Shown here in pieces: positions 24,582 to 37,055 of a stretch of 64,000 nt of DNA. The stretch spans positions 558,001 through 622,000 of the forward strand of contig JAKLMB010000023.1 of NCBI GenBank assembly GCA_022813625.1. The letters run 5' to 3'. The stretch is from Aaosphaeria pasadenensis. Its lineage: Eukaryota > Ascomycota > Dothideomycetes > Pleosporales. Position 1 is the stretch's first letter, and each line of letters opens with the position of its first letter. The position numbers and the translations under genes are program-made. The notes below the pieces were generated by a model that had not been told where the DNA came from, did not search any database, and saw nothing but the letters and a program-made list of their open reading frames with translations.

Positions 24582-25727
24582 TTAGAACGTCACTGCCCTT
24601 TTCCGCGATGCCGCTCCCTCCTGAGTTTCTTGGTCGCGATTCCAAAGATCTTTATGAGAATAGCGAATAGGAGGAATACGAAAAGGCCTATTAGCAACTG
24701 GTGCCCTCTTTGCATCTTGGGCCTCCGAATCGGATTCGGTATCGAAGTCGGTATCGGAGTCGGCCACCCTCTCCTGAGCAATCGCCATCGCGCGCCTCAC
24801 ACTGGGACTGCTAATCATTCTGCCAGTTCCTGGAGTTATACTTGCGTTCCCTTGACCTGGCGGGGTACCTCCCGGGAAATTCAACAACCTACTCCACGCG
24901 AGCTTTGCATTCTCAAGCGACGTGCTCGCTCGGATCGTGCGAATCGTGGCATTTGAGTGGATCAGGTCCGATTCTAAGAGCGACGTTGAGAATGCATTGA
25001 TCGATAGCTGAAGTCCTTGGACCGCTTGGCGGACTGGTGTGTTCATCTCACGGTGCCATGCTCGACCCAGGTCGATGAGAGCTCCGGAGAGTGTTGGTAT
25101 GGCTGTGATGTAATCAAGATAAGGATTGTCGAGACTAACGCCCGTGAGGTTGGCGGTTGGAGGCAAGTTGGGGGGAAGCCCATTCGGCGCACTGGGTGGA
25201 ATTATGGGCGCACTGGATGGACCTGTAGGGAAAAGGAGAGTACTTGTCGGCAATCTCGAAGGTGCTGCACTAGTTGTGATAGTAGGTATCGTTCCATTTA
25301 CGATCGGATTTGTACCGTTGAGCCAGCTGAGCTATTAATCTCAAACATCAGCTGTCTGTCTGACGGAGCACTAAGAACGGCCTCACCCTCTCACTATCGA
25401 GATTGAACTTGATCTTCAACACCGAATTCGTGATGTTCTGTACCAAATCTGCGGTGCCCTGATTTCGAATACACGTTAGCTTCATCTCAACGAGGATCCT
25501 CAGATACGCACAGGCACGCCTTTAGGAGGCAACAGCCCCCAACCTCTCCCAGGATTATCCGGCGAACCAATAGTCTTGGCTGCATCGTTGATGGTATCCT
25601 TCAGACTCTGGAGGTCGGTGAGAGCATTCGCGTAGACGAGAGAAGGGGAGGCGAGAAGGAGGATCAGTGCCGCCTTGACGATGACAATGATGGCGAAGGG
25701 GCTGTGGAGAGAACGGCCTGGATCCAT
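24582..25727 (-). CDS. Unknown secretory-pathway protein
   Basis: Predicted exons 25727-25512, 25458-25387 and 25331-24582 join in phase to give 345 aa. I do not recognise the family. Visible features are an N-terminal hydrophobic segment (FAIIVIVKAALILLLASPSLVYA) that looks like a signal peptide; several N-x-S/T sequons (NITN, NGTN, NGTI, NLTG, NATI); a Pro-rich linker; and an acidic D/S/T-rich stretch near residue 290. The two introns have GTGCGT and GTGAGG donors. In the annotated frame the C-terminus is hydrophilic. A +1 frame over the same DNA encodes a transmembrane-like segment with a basic tail that an alternative 103-nt intron could attach. A cell-surface or secreted role is inference. 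Confidence 0.6.
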
Positions 25728-26711
25728 GGTGCTGAAAAGTTATAACAAGGAAGATGTGGTAGCGATTTGTAGGGAGAGATGGTGAGTATGAATATCTACT
25801 GTGAATACTCGATATAACGTATTCAAGTAGAAGGTAAAGTGAAGAAAGGAAGGATTTTGGAGATGCTGAGACGCTTGAAAGGTTGGATATAAGCATGGCA
25901 GCATGGTGACGGAAGGAAGGAAGGTGCACGTTGCTTCCGGGACGTGGAAGGAGCATCACACCTTAGAAATCACACAGCAACAGAAGGTGCTACGCAATCG
26001 ACAAGCCTCACCTAACGAGCACATTGCGAAGTCAAACACTGTAGTTGGACTAGAAAGGCCATCTCATATTGCTTATACTTCATTAAGATTTTTCAAGTAT
26101 AGACCTCGCTTTGCCATCGCGATCACCACATGTACAGCATCTATACAGTTCCACCAGCGACTGAAGACAGTCCCCTCAATCCACGCCTGTCTCTCTGCCC
26201 TGTCGTCCACTGAAACGAAAGATAATGGTAAAGGATGATGATCAGAAAAAGTTTCTATCAGAGTGGAAAACGACGGGCAAGCAGGCGTTCCGATACGCGT
26301 GATGTACAAGACGAAGGATGATTGACAGTAACGATGACGATGATGAAAATTCAGGAACTAAAAATAGACTTTGGGGATATCTTGAACAACGAGTATGCTG
26401 AACAGTAAGCTGTTAAACAGGTGTGCGAGAGATGGATAGAAAATGTAGAGAGGGAAACGGCATGAACTCGTGAACAGCCCACCGCTGGCATGAACCGGGA
26501 AAACCCCTCCAATGCAAACAATGTCGCCAAGTAAACTCTGATAGATGGATAAAAGATGGGAGGAGTCAAGGCTCTCCCTGAAGCGAAGGTGAGGTCCAGG
26601 CCATCTGTATTGGCGATGTGCCCTAATAAAGTGCATTACACCATACATCGTAACAACAATAATGATTATGGGGAACGAGCAGCTGAGGCTTCACCAAACG
26701 GTAGCAGCCCA
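25728..26711. other. Intergenic, no gene recognised
   Basis: Upstream region of the secretory-pathway gene and 3' flank of the MIT-domain gene. Short open stretches on both strands show no domains. It is unremarkable. Confidence 0.55.
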
Positions 26712-29700
26712 TCATACTAATACCCACTCACTTCCCCTCTTGATGAATTTGTCTAACATCAACGTGACATCTGCAAGAACAAAGCGGCAGATGTAGAAAC
26801 CAAAGAATTCGGCTGCATGCCGAGCGGACAATTCGAGCCCAACATGGGTAGATGACGAGAACTTGAGGCCAGGATCTTCGACCTGGCGTGCGATTTGGTC
26901 TGTCTATATGTTAGTACATGTGAAGATCGCATCGTAGAAGGCACCAACTTACCCAGAATCTGGGCCGCATCGAACAATCTCGCCAGACTACTCATGTAGC
27001 TTGCATTTGGTCCTTCGAATGTCACGCTCGAAATGTCCCGCTTTGCGAAACGAATGTTGGGAAGACTCGTCATCGGCAGCGTTGCCATGATCAACGAGTC
27101 TTTCGGGACTTCACTGACAGCAGGCGTCTTTGGGGTCGCCATCGAGCTCAAACCCACCGCGGAGCCCTTGGAGCGTAGTTTTCGCCACGACGTGAGATAG
27201 GATTTGCTCTGGGACATTGCGCTCTTCGGTGCATGGTCCTGAAGCCCATGCGAACCCTTGGATGAGCTATCCCCGTTTGCCGAACTATCGTTGCCGAAAT
27301 TTGCGTCCTTGAACAAGGTCGAAACACTGTGGGAGCCGACTTCATTGCCGAGCTTCTTCGCAAGCTGCAGCTGCACTTGATCAAGCACAACCTCCAGGGC
27401 CTGCACTTCTTCCAAAACGGCATCGGCGTCGAACGTATCCACCGCACTCAGCTTCTGCAGAGCAGCAGTGAGAAGGTCGCAGTTGGAAATCTTCTCGTCG
27501 ATGTTCTTCAGCTTGACACCCTTGACACGCCAGACATCCCGGGGTACAAACAGCTTGGTCGAAAGATATCCGCCACGAGGGTGGGCAATGGTTTGATAGA
27601 AACACCGCATCAGCCAGAACGGGCGAAGCAAGTACGAGTCGGGGCATGGTTCCAAGGGAATGGGTGCATTCGTCACGCCGCCGGATGGAGATCCTGGAGA
27701 GTAAGGCGAATGGATGTCGCTCTCAAACAGGTGCATGCCGCCGCTTGGTAATCCGTCAACGTTAAACGTCGGGATGCTTGGCGTTGGTGTCGGAGCGGGC
27801 ACCGCAGCTGCATTGCTCTGTTTCCGCTGCTGTGTAAACGAAAAGGTGGTACTGAGTGGCGTTCCGATGGAAGCATCTGAGCCGTCAGGGCTTGAAATGG
27901 ACAGGGTTCGCTGTTTGAGGCTCAGAGACGATTTGTTTTTCCTTATCCCGGTGGCGGAAGTCTTTCCAGTTTTTGGGGATCCTGGTGCGAGTGAGCCGTC
28001 ATTGTTGGACATGCCATGGCCGAGGGCTGGTGTAGCAGGTGAGGTGGTGAAGGCGGTTTCGGCAGGGCTGGGGATGGGTGGTTGCGGCGAAGGCGCTGCC
28101 AGGCGAGTCGACTGTGGCAGCTCAGGAAGTTTGAAACTCGGGTCAGCCTGTGCGCCATTGAATGTTGACGCAGCTGCAGTCTTGGGGACGGGCGGGACGT
28201 CTGAACGTCCCTCCTTTTCGGATACAGACAGCTTTTCAGTGTGCGGTCCTGGGGCGACGGTGGAGTTTGGAATGGCCGTCTCGATCTTGAGATTGTTCGC
28301 GTTCAACACCGAGATCCTCCTATTCTTGACGGATGAAGCTTCCTTGCCGAAGGTTGGTCCCGCTGCTGGCGGTGATCTGCTCAGCTGTAACGCTTGCGCT
28401 TCAGCTACCGACGGCAGTGCTCCAGTAGGTGGTGGTAGTGGCGGCGGCGCGTGCGATGGTGCTTGGTGTTTCAATGGAGGCACGAATTCCGCAACGGTCG
28501 AGAGCGAGGTTCCACCAGTGGTCCTGTGCGAGGATGACGAGCTATTGTACGTACTCCCGGAGAAGTTGCTCGAGTCCGACTGCCTCGGAAGTGAGGATTT
28601 GTTCTGCAAGTCGAAATCGAAGCCGTCCAGCATGTATTCCCTCGTGATCTCATCCAGTAGCCTCTCCTCCTCGTCTGCCTCCTCCTGGAAGTTGAACTCG
28701 GCGCTTTCTCGGACGTGCGGTAGAGCCTCGCTCCGGAGTTGTGATTCTTTGTAGCGATACTTGGCCGCGGCGATGGCTTCTTCCCGCTCCGCCTCCCGTA
28801 CCCGCTCCTTTGCCATTTCCACGTTCTTCAGTCGGGATGCAGTATCTCCCGACAGAGTTGAATGTTCGTCATCATAAGGTTCGTATCCCTCGTCGTATGC
28901 AGCTTCGACAGCAGCGTCCAGGGCGGCGTCAAATTCGGCTTCCGTTGCGCCGCTGGCGTTCCGGATATGCTTCCTGCGCATCCCGCCAGGGGACAGCGAG
29001 TGGATGGAAGAAGAACAAGATGATCCTCCCGACTCGTCGATGGTGTCCAGCCATGATATCGATTCACTGCTATTTCCTCTTTGGTGCTTTGCGGACGACG
29101 GGGGGCGATCGGGTTGGAGGAAGCTCGTAGGCATACTCGTTTCGGGCTCATCGTGCTCCGCCGCGGAGGACAATGGAGGTGTTGGCCTTCTGGGTGACAA
29201 CGGCGGGGGCATGTAGCTCCTGTCCATGGGCGATTCCAGTCCGGCACCACCGATCGGAGGGTTGGGTCCTCCCAGCTTCCCGGGCGGAGGTTGCAACAGG
29301 AAGTTGGGAGTAGTAGGCATGCCCTTTTGGACATCGCGAATTGCCGTGGAAATGACTGATTCTCTCACTCCACCGGTTTGTTCCATTCGCAGTGGTAATA
29401 ATTGGGAAGATGATTCGCCCTCGTCTCCCGCTATATCGGCTTCATGGGAACGGTCGTTCACGATCCGTGCCATGGACGCCGTCTGCACAATGGCAGGTTC
29501 CTCCTCATCATCGTCGGCAGCATCAAACAGCATGGAGCGCTGCTCGTCCAAGGAATCGTTGCTCATAGGCCGTGCGGGTAAGGACTTGCCGGATCCAGCT
29601 TGGTAGCCCGGGTCCAATCGTCGTAGTTCCTCGATGCGATTGGTGTATGTCACTCGCTACCAGACAATTAGTACTGCTTTCCCGCTACAAAGAAACAAAG

Positions 29701-31181
29701 GTCCCGCGGCGGGGGTGTTTAGTGAATGTGATGTATAATAGACTTACAATCGAATCCAGTTTCCGCCGGTCCTCTTCGCCTTGACTTCGTATCATGACCT
29801 GCTGCAACAGCTTGCAGGCGTCGTTGTACGCCTCCATGGCGCCCTCGAAATTCTGCGCATTGTCCAGCAAGACTGCAGTATTCGCCTTCTGCAGGGCCCG
29901 GGAAAGCATGGTCTTCTTGTCTCTTTCTCTCTTCTCGCGACTGCGAGGAGGGGTTCCCTGGTACGCGTCGTCCGGCCTAGCACTGGCACTGCTCTCGCTC
30001 CTGCCCTTTGATTCCTGCTGATGTGACCTAGAGCGCTCGTGCGCCGCACCATGCACCGGCTTCGCAGGTTCCTTCGAGGATGCAGGCGGAGGGCGGCTCC
30101 CGGTGCCGGATCTCTGATATCTCGCCTCTGCCTCGAGCACGCCAATCGGCGGAGTGCCCAACGGCGATCTCCCTATCACTCGCTCCGCCTGTGTTCGTGA
30201 AGGAGGCCGCTGGGGGTTCGGGGGAGGCGCTCGAGGCTTCGAATTGAAGTAATCCGAGGACGAGTTGGAGGTGACGGCGGAGGGTGAGTTTCTCGACGAG
30301 CCGTTCGGGCTGCTGGGGTCGTACACGGTCGAGGGAAGGAGAGCGAGGGTAGGCAATTGCGGAGGGGGTGCGGTCACAGAAGAGGAGGAGGGTTTGTACA
30401 CGGGAGACCGCGGGCGTGGGCGTCGGTGGGGGCTCGATTCCGGCGAGGCGTTGAAGGGAAGACTGTTGTTCCTATTCCGCGAGGGCGAGGTAGAGGTCGT
30501 GTAGGATGGTGAAGACGGGTTCGGTACCGTTCCATTGAAGGCGGGCAATAGGGGCGTGTTGAAGGAGGAGGAGACGTTGTGACGAGAGGTACTGGCGGAG
30601 GGAGTGTGGCCGCGAGAAGGGCGTCTCTCGTCTTGGTGATATTGGGGAGGCGGAGGAGGAGGTTGTTGTTGTTGCGGTGGAGATTTGCTCGTACTTGCGG
30701 CGGTTGAGTGCGACCAGCGATTTAGGTTGCCAGTGGGCTCCCTGCCAGAAAATCCAAAGCCATCTACAGCAAAGCCGGCAGCGCTAGAGCGGCGTCTGGA
30801 TGGAGGCGGTGTGGCCCTCTTGTGGGGTTTGGACGGATCAGGGATCGTGTCTCTGAGAGAGGCCGAGCGTCCAAGGAGGGACGATGAGGTGGAGCTAGAG
30901 CGAGCACGACTGGAATGCGAGAGGGTGTGTGAATGTGAATGCGATTGTGATTGTGATTGATGATGAGATGGTTGTGGTTGTTGATGTTGTTGTTGTGGCG
31001 GCGGCGGCGGCGGTGGGTGGTGGTTAATTTGGGTTTGCCCGTAGGCCAGTCCTGGCAGATACGAGAGGGCCGTGGGAGAGGAAGGAGATGTGGTAGTAGT
31101 AGTAGTAGTGGCAGCAGCAGTGGTAGGGGCAATCGCGTCGGTGGTGGCCACAGCAGAAGGTGGAGAAGAGTAGAGGTTCAT
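26712..31181 (-). CDS. Large MIT-domain protein
   Basis: Exons 31181-29748, 29656-26953 and 26899-26712 join in phase to give 1441 aa. The introns (91 and 53 nt) have GTAAGT donors and TACTAA-type branch sites. The first about 415 residues are disordered and rich in Pro, Ser, Gln and His. Residues about 418-492 form an MIT (microtubule interacting and transport) helical bundle: LSRALQKANTAVLLDNAQNF and EAYNDACKLLQQVM, continuing across intron 1 into RVTYTNRIEELRRL. After about 500 disordered residues comes a conserved-looking helical region with LMRCFYQTIAHPRGGYLSTK and FVPRDVWRVKGVKLKNID, then a C-terminal segment from exon 3. MIT domains usually bind ESCRT-III tails on endosomes; the role of this large fungal protein is not known to me. 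The splice into exon 3 is well supported by phase, but the last few codons are less certain. Confidence 0.8.
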
Positions 31182-32689
31182 GGTAAGGATGGGTTGCTGG
31201 CAGCAGCCCTGCCGTGCAGCGATATGTGTGTCTCAGACCGGTTATGCAGACTTGGGTCTCCCGCTTCATGCAGACCGGCGCAGGCGCGGCATGGCGGGCG
31301 AGAAGAAGAGAGAGAGAAGTGTGTGGGAGAGAGAGGGGAGAGGATGGGCGCACGATGTAGCCTAAGCAGCGACCGTGGGAGTAGTAGTTGGAGTAGTGGT
31401 GACGGTAGTGGTGAGTAGTGGTGGTAGTAGTGGGAGGTAGGTGGATGGAATACGTAGTGGTAGTGGTAGTGGTAGTGGTGATGATGGTGTGGTGGGAGGG
31501 AAAGGGGAAAGGAGAGAAAAGAGAGAGAATAGCAGAAAGAGACAGATTAGAGAGTGGGAAGGAAAGACGGGCGAAAGACAGGACAGGGCGAAGTATCGAC
31601 GGCGTGGGTGTAAGAGGTGTGAAGGGTGTGTGTGAGTGTGAGTGTAAAGGGTGCGAAGGGGGGGTTAGAAGGGAAAGGGAAAGGGAAAGGTGGAGTGGAG
31701 TTACAGTAACAGAGTGGAGTTGTTTTTTGGTCGATCAGAGGTTCGTTGGCGGTGGAGCAACAGGAACAGTAAGAGTGGCAGTTTAGGTAGATTAGTGCAA
31801 ACGGGATGGATGAGAAAGAGTCGAGAGTAATTACGAGTAATGTCAAGCGTAGAGTAGAGTAGAAGAGGAGGATAGAGTTGAGTTGGCTACAATGATGATG
31901 ATGATGAATGGCATGATACGACACGATACAATTGATTCCAGTAACTAATAGCTGGCAATTAGTTAACAGCTACATACACAGATACAAGTACATATACACA
32001 GTAACTAACTACCTAGACCTATCTATACATTGACATTGGACTAACTAATAGACCCTGGGTATGTTTGTGTAATTATTGGACTAGCTTAGGAATGGCACAT
32101 GGCTCACATAATAACAATGACTATTATTGATGAACAGATGATGGATAGACAGATGGTACTCGATACAGGACACATGGGAAGTACTCGCACAGGCTCAGAG
32201 GAGAAGCGACAAAAAACCATAAGGATGATGATAACATTGAGTACGACTCCGGGTAGTTACAGGTGTCCAACTGCGTACAGTGGGTACGTATGTAGGTACG
32301 GACGAGACAAGACAGTTGTTCCTGGCCTGGCTCGTTCTCTGGTGTTCTGTTTCCCTTCTTCTGCTGTGATACGCACGCGCTGTTGTGTTGCCTGTCCTCT
32401 TCTGTCCGGTGCTGTGCGTCATTGGGCGCAGGTAGGTGTACGGCGTATGTGTGACTATGAATAAATGCAGGTTATTCCTTGTCTATGGCTTCAATTGACT
32501 GTATATCTAGTACAAAGTAGTGACTATGGATGGTACTGCCTACAATATATCGCCCAAGGATGATGCTGATAATCATGATGAATGAATGGTACCTACTCGT
32601 AGCTTGTAAGGAGTCGTATTGTATCGTATTAAATCGTACCCCGTCGTATCCATTGTCTTTATCTCTCTATTACCCCTGGCCTGGACTAC

Positions 32690-32870
32690 CAGGCGGCCCC
32701 TTCCCTTTCCCTTCTTCCCTTCCCTTCCCTTCTTCCCTCCCCGTCCCTTCCTTCCTTCCTTGGGGGTTCCTTCCCTCCCAGTCCCTCCCAATCCCTCCCT
32801 CCCCTGTCCCCTTCCTATTCCTAATCCTTCCCTTGCCCTTGCCCTTCACCTTCCCCTCCCCCCTTATGGT
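32690..32870 (+). repeat. Polypyrimidine tract
   Basis: About 180 nt that are almost only C and T on this strand (CCCTTCCC and CTTCCTT units), with one GGGGG interruption near 32762. It could adopt triplex structure. Confidence 0.85.
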
Positions 32871-33509
32871 CTATGCTTTCCGCCTAAAGGGTACACTGAT
32901 ACAGTAACCCATCCCCAACCCCTCCTCTCCAACTCCAAACTCGTGACTTGTTGACTACAGTAGGTACTTGTACTTGTTCATAGATGACTATTACCTCGTA
33001 CATGATACATACAGACAGACATGGTTACGTGCATACTAGCTACATACATACACATACACACTACATGCTGCATCGTCGTATTCCCTTTGTCCTGTCCAAT
33101 CCGCGTCCGCCAATCCATCAATTAATTATTCTCGCTGCATCTGCATATTCAAAATTCCCACATCCCACCTCCAATCAGCTGACTGCCTGTCCGACTACCT
33201 GCCTCCCTCGGTCAAACACGCCCATCCACTTCTTGCTATGTTCTGCACTCCATTGCACTACACTGTGTAGTGTTATCGCATCTTACCTGCAAGAGCACAC
33301 CCAGGCTACCGTCCGTTCTGACAATGGAGTATCAGACATCAGACGCCGTACGCCAGCGGCCAGACATCACACATCGGGCGTGTAATGGAAAAGTCCGCAA
33401 CTACGCTGTTCCCAAACCCCTCAAGCCAGCCAGTCTAATGATGCATCTACCTCGTAGTTCACTGTTGGACTTGGGCTACGGGCTAGTCAGTGTCGTAGAT
33501 TTTATTTCG

Positions 33510-33603
33510 CTTCCCGTTCTCCTCCCTTCCTTCCTCTTCTCTTCTGGTTCCATTCTTTTCTTCTCTCCCTCTTCTTCTTCTTCTCCTTCTTTCTTCTCTT
33601 GAC
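33510..33603 (+). repeat. Second polypyrimidine tract
   Basis: TTCCCGTTCTCCTCCC through CTTCTTCTTCTTCTCC to TTTCTTCTC, nearly free of purines apart from a short GGTTCCA break. Confidence 0.8.
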
Positions 33604-35689
33604 TGTTCTGGTGTATTCGCTACTGGCTAGTTCCGTAACCCGTTCGCTTCGGAACTTCAGGGTCCCAGTCCGGCTGACTACTAATCCGTATACGGTTAGT
33701 CTTATTTACCACCATCACCACCACAGTCGTCACCATCACCATTCCAATCCATCCATTCTTCCTCCTCATCTTCTTCGTCATTATTTGTATCATGTATTCC
33801 ATATTCCCTCTATTATTCTTCTACCTTTCAACATCACAAATAACATCAATTTCTTACCAGATCACCAGATCACAACAACTTACTCGTATCTAAACATCCT
33901 CATGACATCTCTTCATTTACTCTTGACTCAGTACAGTAATTTGACTCCTCACACGGAGTCACACCCACAAGACCATTCTCCAAAACTCCTTCAGCCCCTA
34001 TTGTTGTTGTTGACCTCTTACTCGTACATCACGGTACTATCGATCAATTATCGCTCATTCTTTGGTACCCTAATCTAGCCCATCTCCTGTTCGAGATGCG
34101 AGCGAACATCCGCCCAATCCATTGAATTCCACCAATTCATTGATTAATCTACCCTTACCGTGCACTCCTTAGGCCTTGCCCATCTTCTGTATGATGAACA
34201 TACACACGGGTGCATTCCTTTCCTATTCTTCATTTTAATTATAGCAACACTCCGACTCGTCTCCAACTACTCGTCCACTAACGATGCACCGTCCAATACT
34301 TAGACAGAACACGTTCCTCACCGTCGATTCTTCCTTTTCGTCGACGAAAATCCGCCAACGCTAGAACCGATCCACGATAACGACACCCGATGCTTTTTTC
34401 TCCTCTCCACATCCCCTCCTCTTCTCTAGTACAAGTAAACACCCCTATCCAACTGGGCTACACTGGAGACTAGACGGTCGGGCAATTGAGCGCCATCCGA
34501 CTACGGCTAGGTATTCTAGAAGAGGCGCGGAATCTTCGGCAGAATTGAGTTCCGTACAATTATATTCGGCGCTTCTTCTACAGTCTACGAGTTACAATTG
34601 TCCTTGGAACCGGTTCATTGGATACAACACCCCCACTCCACTCTGTCCCACGGTGCGCACTGCACACACATTCCTACCATCTCTACACCGTAGCCTCCAA
34701 TTCCTACCCAAAGACCCATTTCCTACAATACAATCCTACTCTTGTTTGCATTCTACTCTTCCCGTCCCTCCTCCACCCCCTTCCCTCTCGTTTCCCGCTC
34801 ATGGTCGGTGCGGCGGTATTGCGTGACCATGTGCCGTCCCCGTACAATGGATACAATGGTTTAGTCGGCCGCCGTGTCAGTGCGGTTACGCGGTGCCTGA
34901 CTAGGTAGATGGGCATGGGCTTCACGGGCTGGTTACCCACCAAACGGAAGACGACCACAGAACGCCATATTCGAAACAACCGCAATATCCCCGACTCGGG
35001 CAACAAGCAACGTGCCGGTACCTACTCCGTACAATGCAGCTACAACCAGCCACCGTGATGATGGATGATGATCTCAGGACTCAGGAGCCTGAGGGTTGGT
35101 TTCGATAGTCACCTGGCATCCACATCCAGCAATCGAAAACGCCCAAGCTACAAAGTAACGCAACCCATAAAGCTAACTAGTTATTGTAACAACAAAAACA
35201 ACGCATGTCCGCCGCCAGGGAACCCTCCCCTCTTCTTATCGGACCGGACTTTTCTCCTTCCAACGCCCCAAACTGTGCTATGCTGTGCGCGCCGCGCGCG
35301 TGGATTGAAGTCGATTCTGATTCGCCAATTCCACATTTCAATCAACAAACGACGGAACGTTCCCCCCCAAAACCTAAAGCCAAAGCATCTCGAACGAACG
35401 TCGATCATTCCGCTAATTACCTACGACATTAGTCTTGTAACTTGCTCATCCATCTTATCTGGTCTTGTGGTGGTACCGTGGTGGTCCATTCCGCGTAGAC
35501 ATCACATCCCACATCATTTATCTAGCTATCTATTTATCTGGGGATGCGCATGTCACGATATGAAAAAAAGCAAAAAAAAATAGACGTCTGTCTAATTGAT
35601 CTTCATACCAATCTTACCCCCAACTCGCTAACCATACATATCAAAACCTCACACCCATCCAATCCTATCATAGCTATGAAAAAAATAAA

Positions 35690-35725
35690 ACAGAACCAAA
35701 CCAAACCAAACCAAACCAAAGAACC
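35690..35725 (+). repeat. (AACCA)n short tandem repeat
   Basis: About five AACCA/ACCAA units in AT-rich intergenic DNA. Confidence 0.85.
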
Positions 35726-37055
35726 AGAGCACCCTCTAGTACACAATGAACAAGTAAAGAAATATTTAAAAAATATAAAAATATGAACTACTTCAAAATC
35801 TTAACCCCGTAGATTGATTGATCACTACATCTCTCCGCCACCAGGCACCTGTCTTTGGTGTACAGCCCGAACGTGACATAGCCAATTCACCCACCAACCC
35901 ACCCTCTTCTCTGATCGAAAAGTACAACAATCACATTTTCCTAGCGCGAGTTGATTAGTTTTCAAACCGTATGCAAATGCAACTCGACGTTCTCCGCGAG
36001 GGAGACTAGGGAAAGTAAGATATGTTTATCTGGGTAAATAAGAATTTATACATGATGATTATAATTGATAAATACCACCACCACTATCTCCATGAATCAA
36101 GTCTACGTACTGTTTGTTGCTAACCTCTACTTTCTTTCCAAAAAAAATAAATTTGAATTAATTTGAATCGCTAGTCCTGCATAACCATGACTAATAACTA
36201 GAAATCACTTCCACAACCAACAAGAACGACACGACGTGAGGACTCCATCACTACCTCTTTGAATTTTTATTGATTTCTTCCTATGTAAATGTATCGGTGA
36301 GTTAATTATTGTAAAGCCAGTGAGAGCTGTAAATCAATCGAAGTGAATTATCAGATATTTTTCTTATGCTTATACCTGTCATCAAGAACTTGGAATAAAA
36401 CTACCGAAATGGGAGATGTATGGCAAGGGTTCTTTATGCAGCTTTCAACCTAATTGATCTTTCGGAGAACAGCGATAAACATAAAAAATTATGGGAGAGA
36501 ATGGGTGGGGAAGTAGGAACGGATCGGGAGTGAGGTCTAAGATGACAGTTCAATTGACCCCATGCTGTTATTCAATGGCAGGTTGTATCATATAACTCAC
36601 GACTATTCAGAATGGTTTGTAACTATGTTGATGGATTATTTCTATCTCCGTGCTAGCTATGATACTCCCCACCGTCTGGACCAAAGGCGTGGGTGTGTCG
36701 TGCAACGTGGGTAAGCCGTTCCTTTCCTTCCCCCATCATAGAGGACAAGAGGGGGTGGTGTTGACTGCGGGCGAGAGGGCACACATGTTCGTCGTCCGTA
36801 CAGTGTCTCTTTGGGAAAATACGCGAGATTACTTGTAGAGTGATGGCGATCCCACCTGCTGTCGCCGATTCTCTCCGCATTCCAATGCCAGATGCTCGAG
36901 CTTGACAACGTCCGCCCCGCTTCCATGTCAGGCCTGCACCACGGTACCTCGTAGTCATCATCATCGCTGTAGTCGTCATCTTCGTCATCCATTTCATATC
37001 ATAATCGTTGAGTCTCCATGTTTTCTTTCGCTCGCCGCCCTTGGCTGACTACCCC

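Larger units (their letters stand above)
31182..37055. other. Gene-poor 5.9-kb low-complexity region
   Basis: No gene could be supported between the MIT-domain start and the CSN3 3' end. The stretch is dominated by simple sequence: GTA and GTG runs (31380-31490), GA-rich blocks (31500-31700), polypyrimidine tracts (32690-32880, 33510-33605), CAC/CAT runs (33710-33740), an AACCA repeat (35690-35725) and AT-rich DNA after 35.8 kb. Open stretches are short and compositionally trivial. It may be the promoter and long leader of the MIT-domain gene, or host a non-coding transcript. Confidence 0.6.

Noticed and set aside
27714..28754. 346-codon plus-strand frame opposite the MIT-domain gene.
   Set aside because: Antisense shadow of a disordered coding region; no domain.
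34081..34120. GTTCGAGATGC string resembling a tRNA T-loop.
   Set aside because: No matching acceptor stem, A box or anticodon arm within range.
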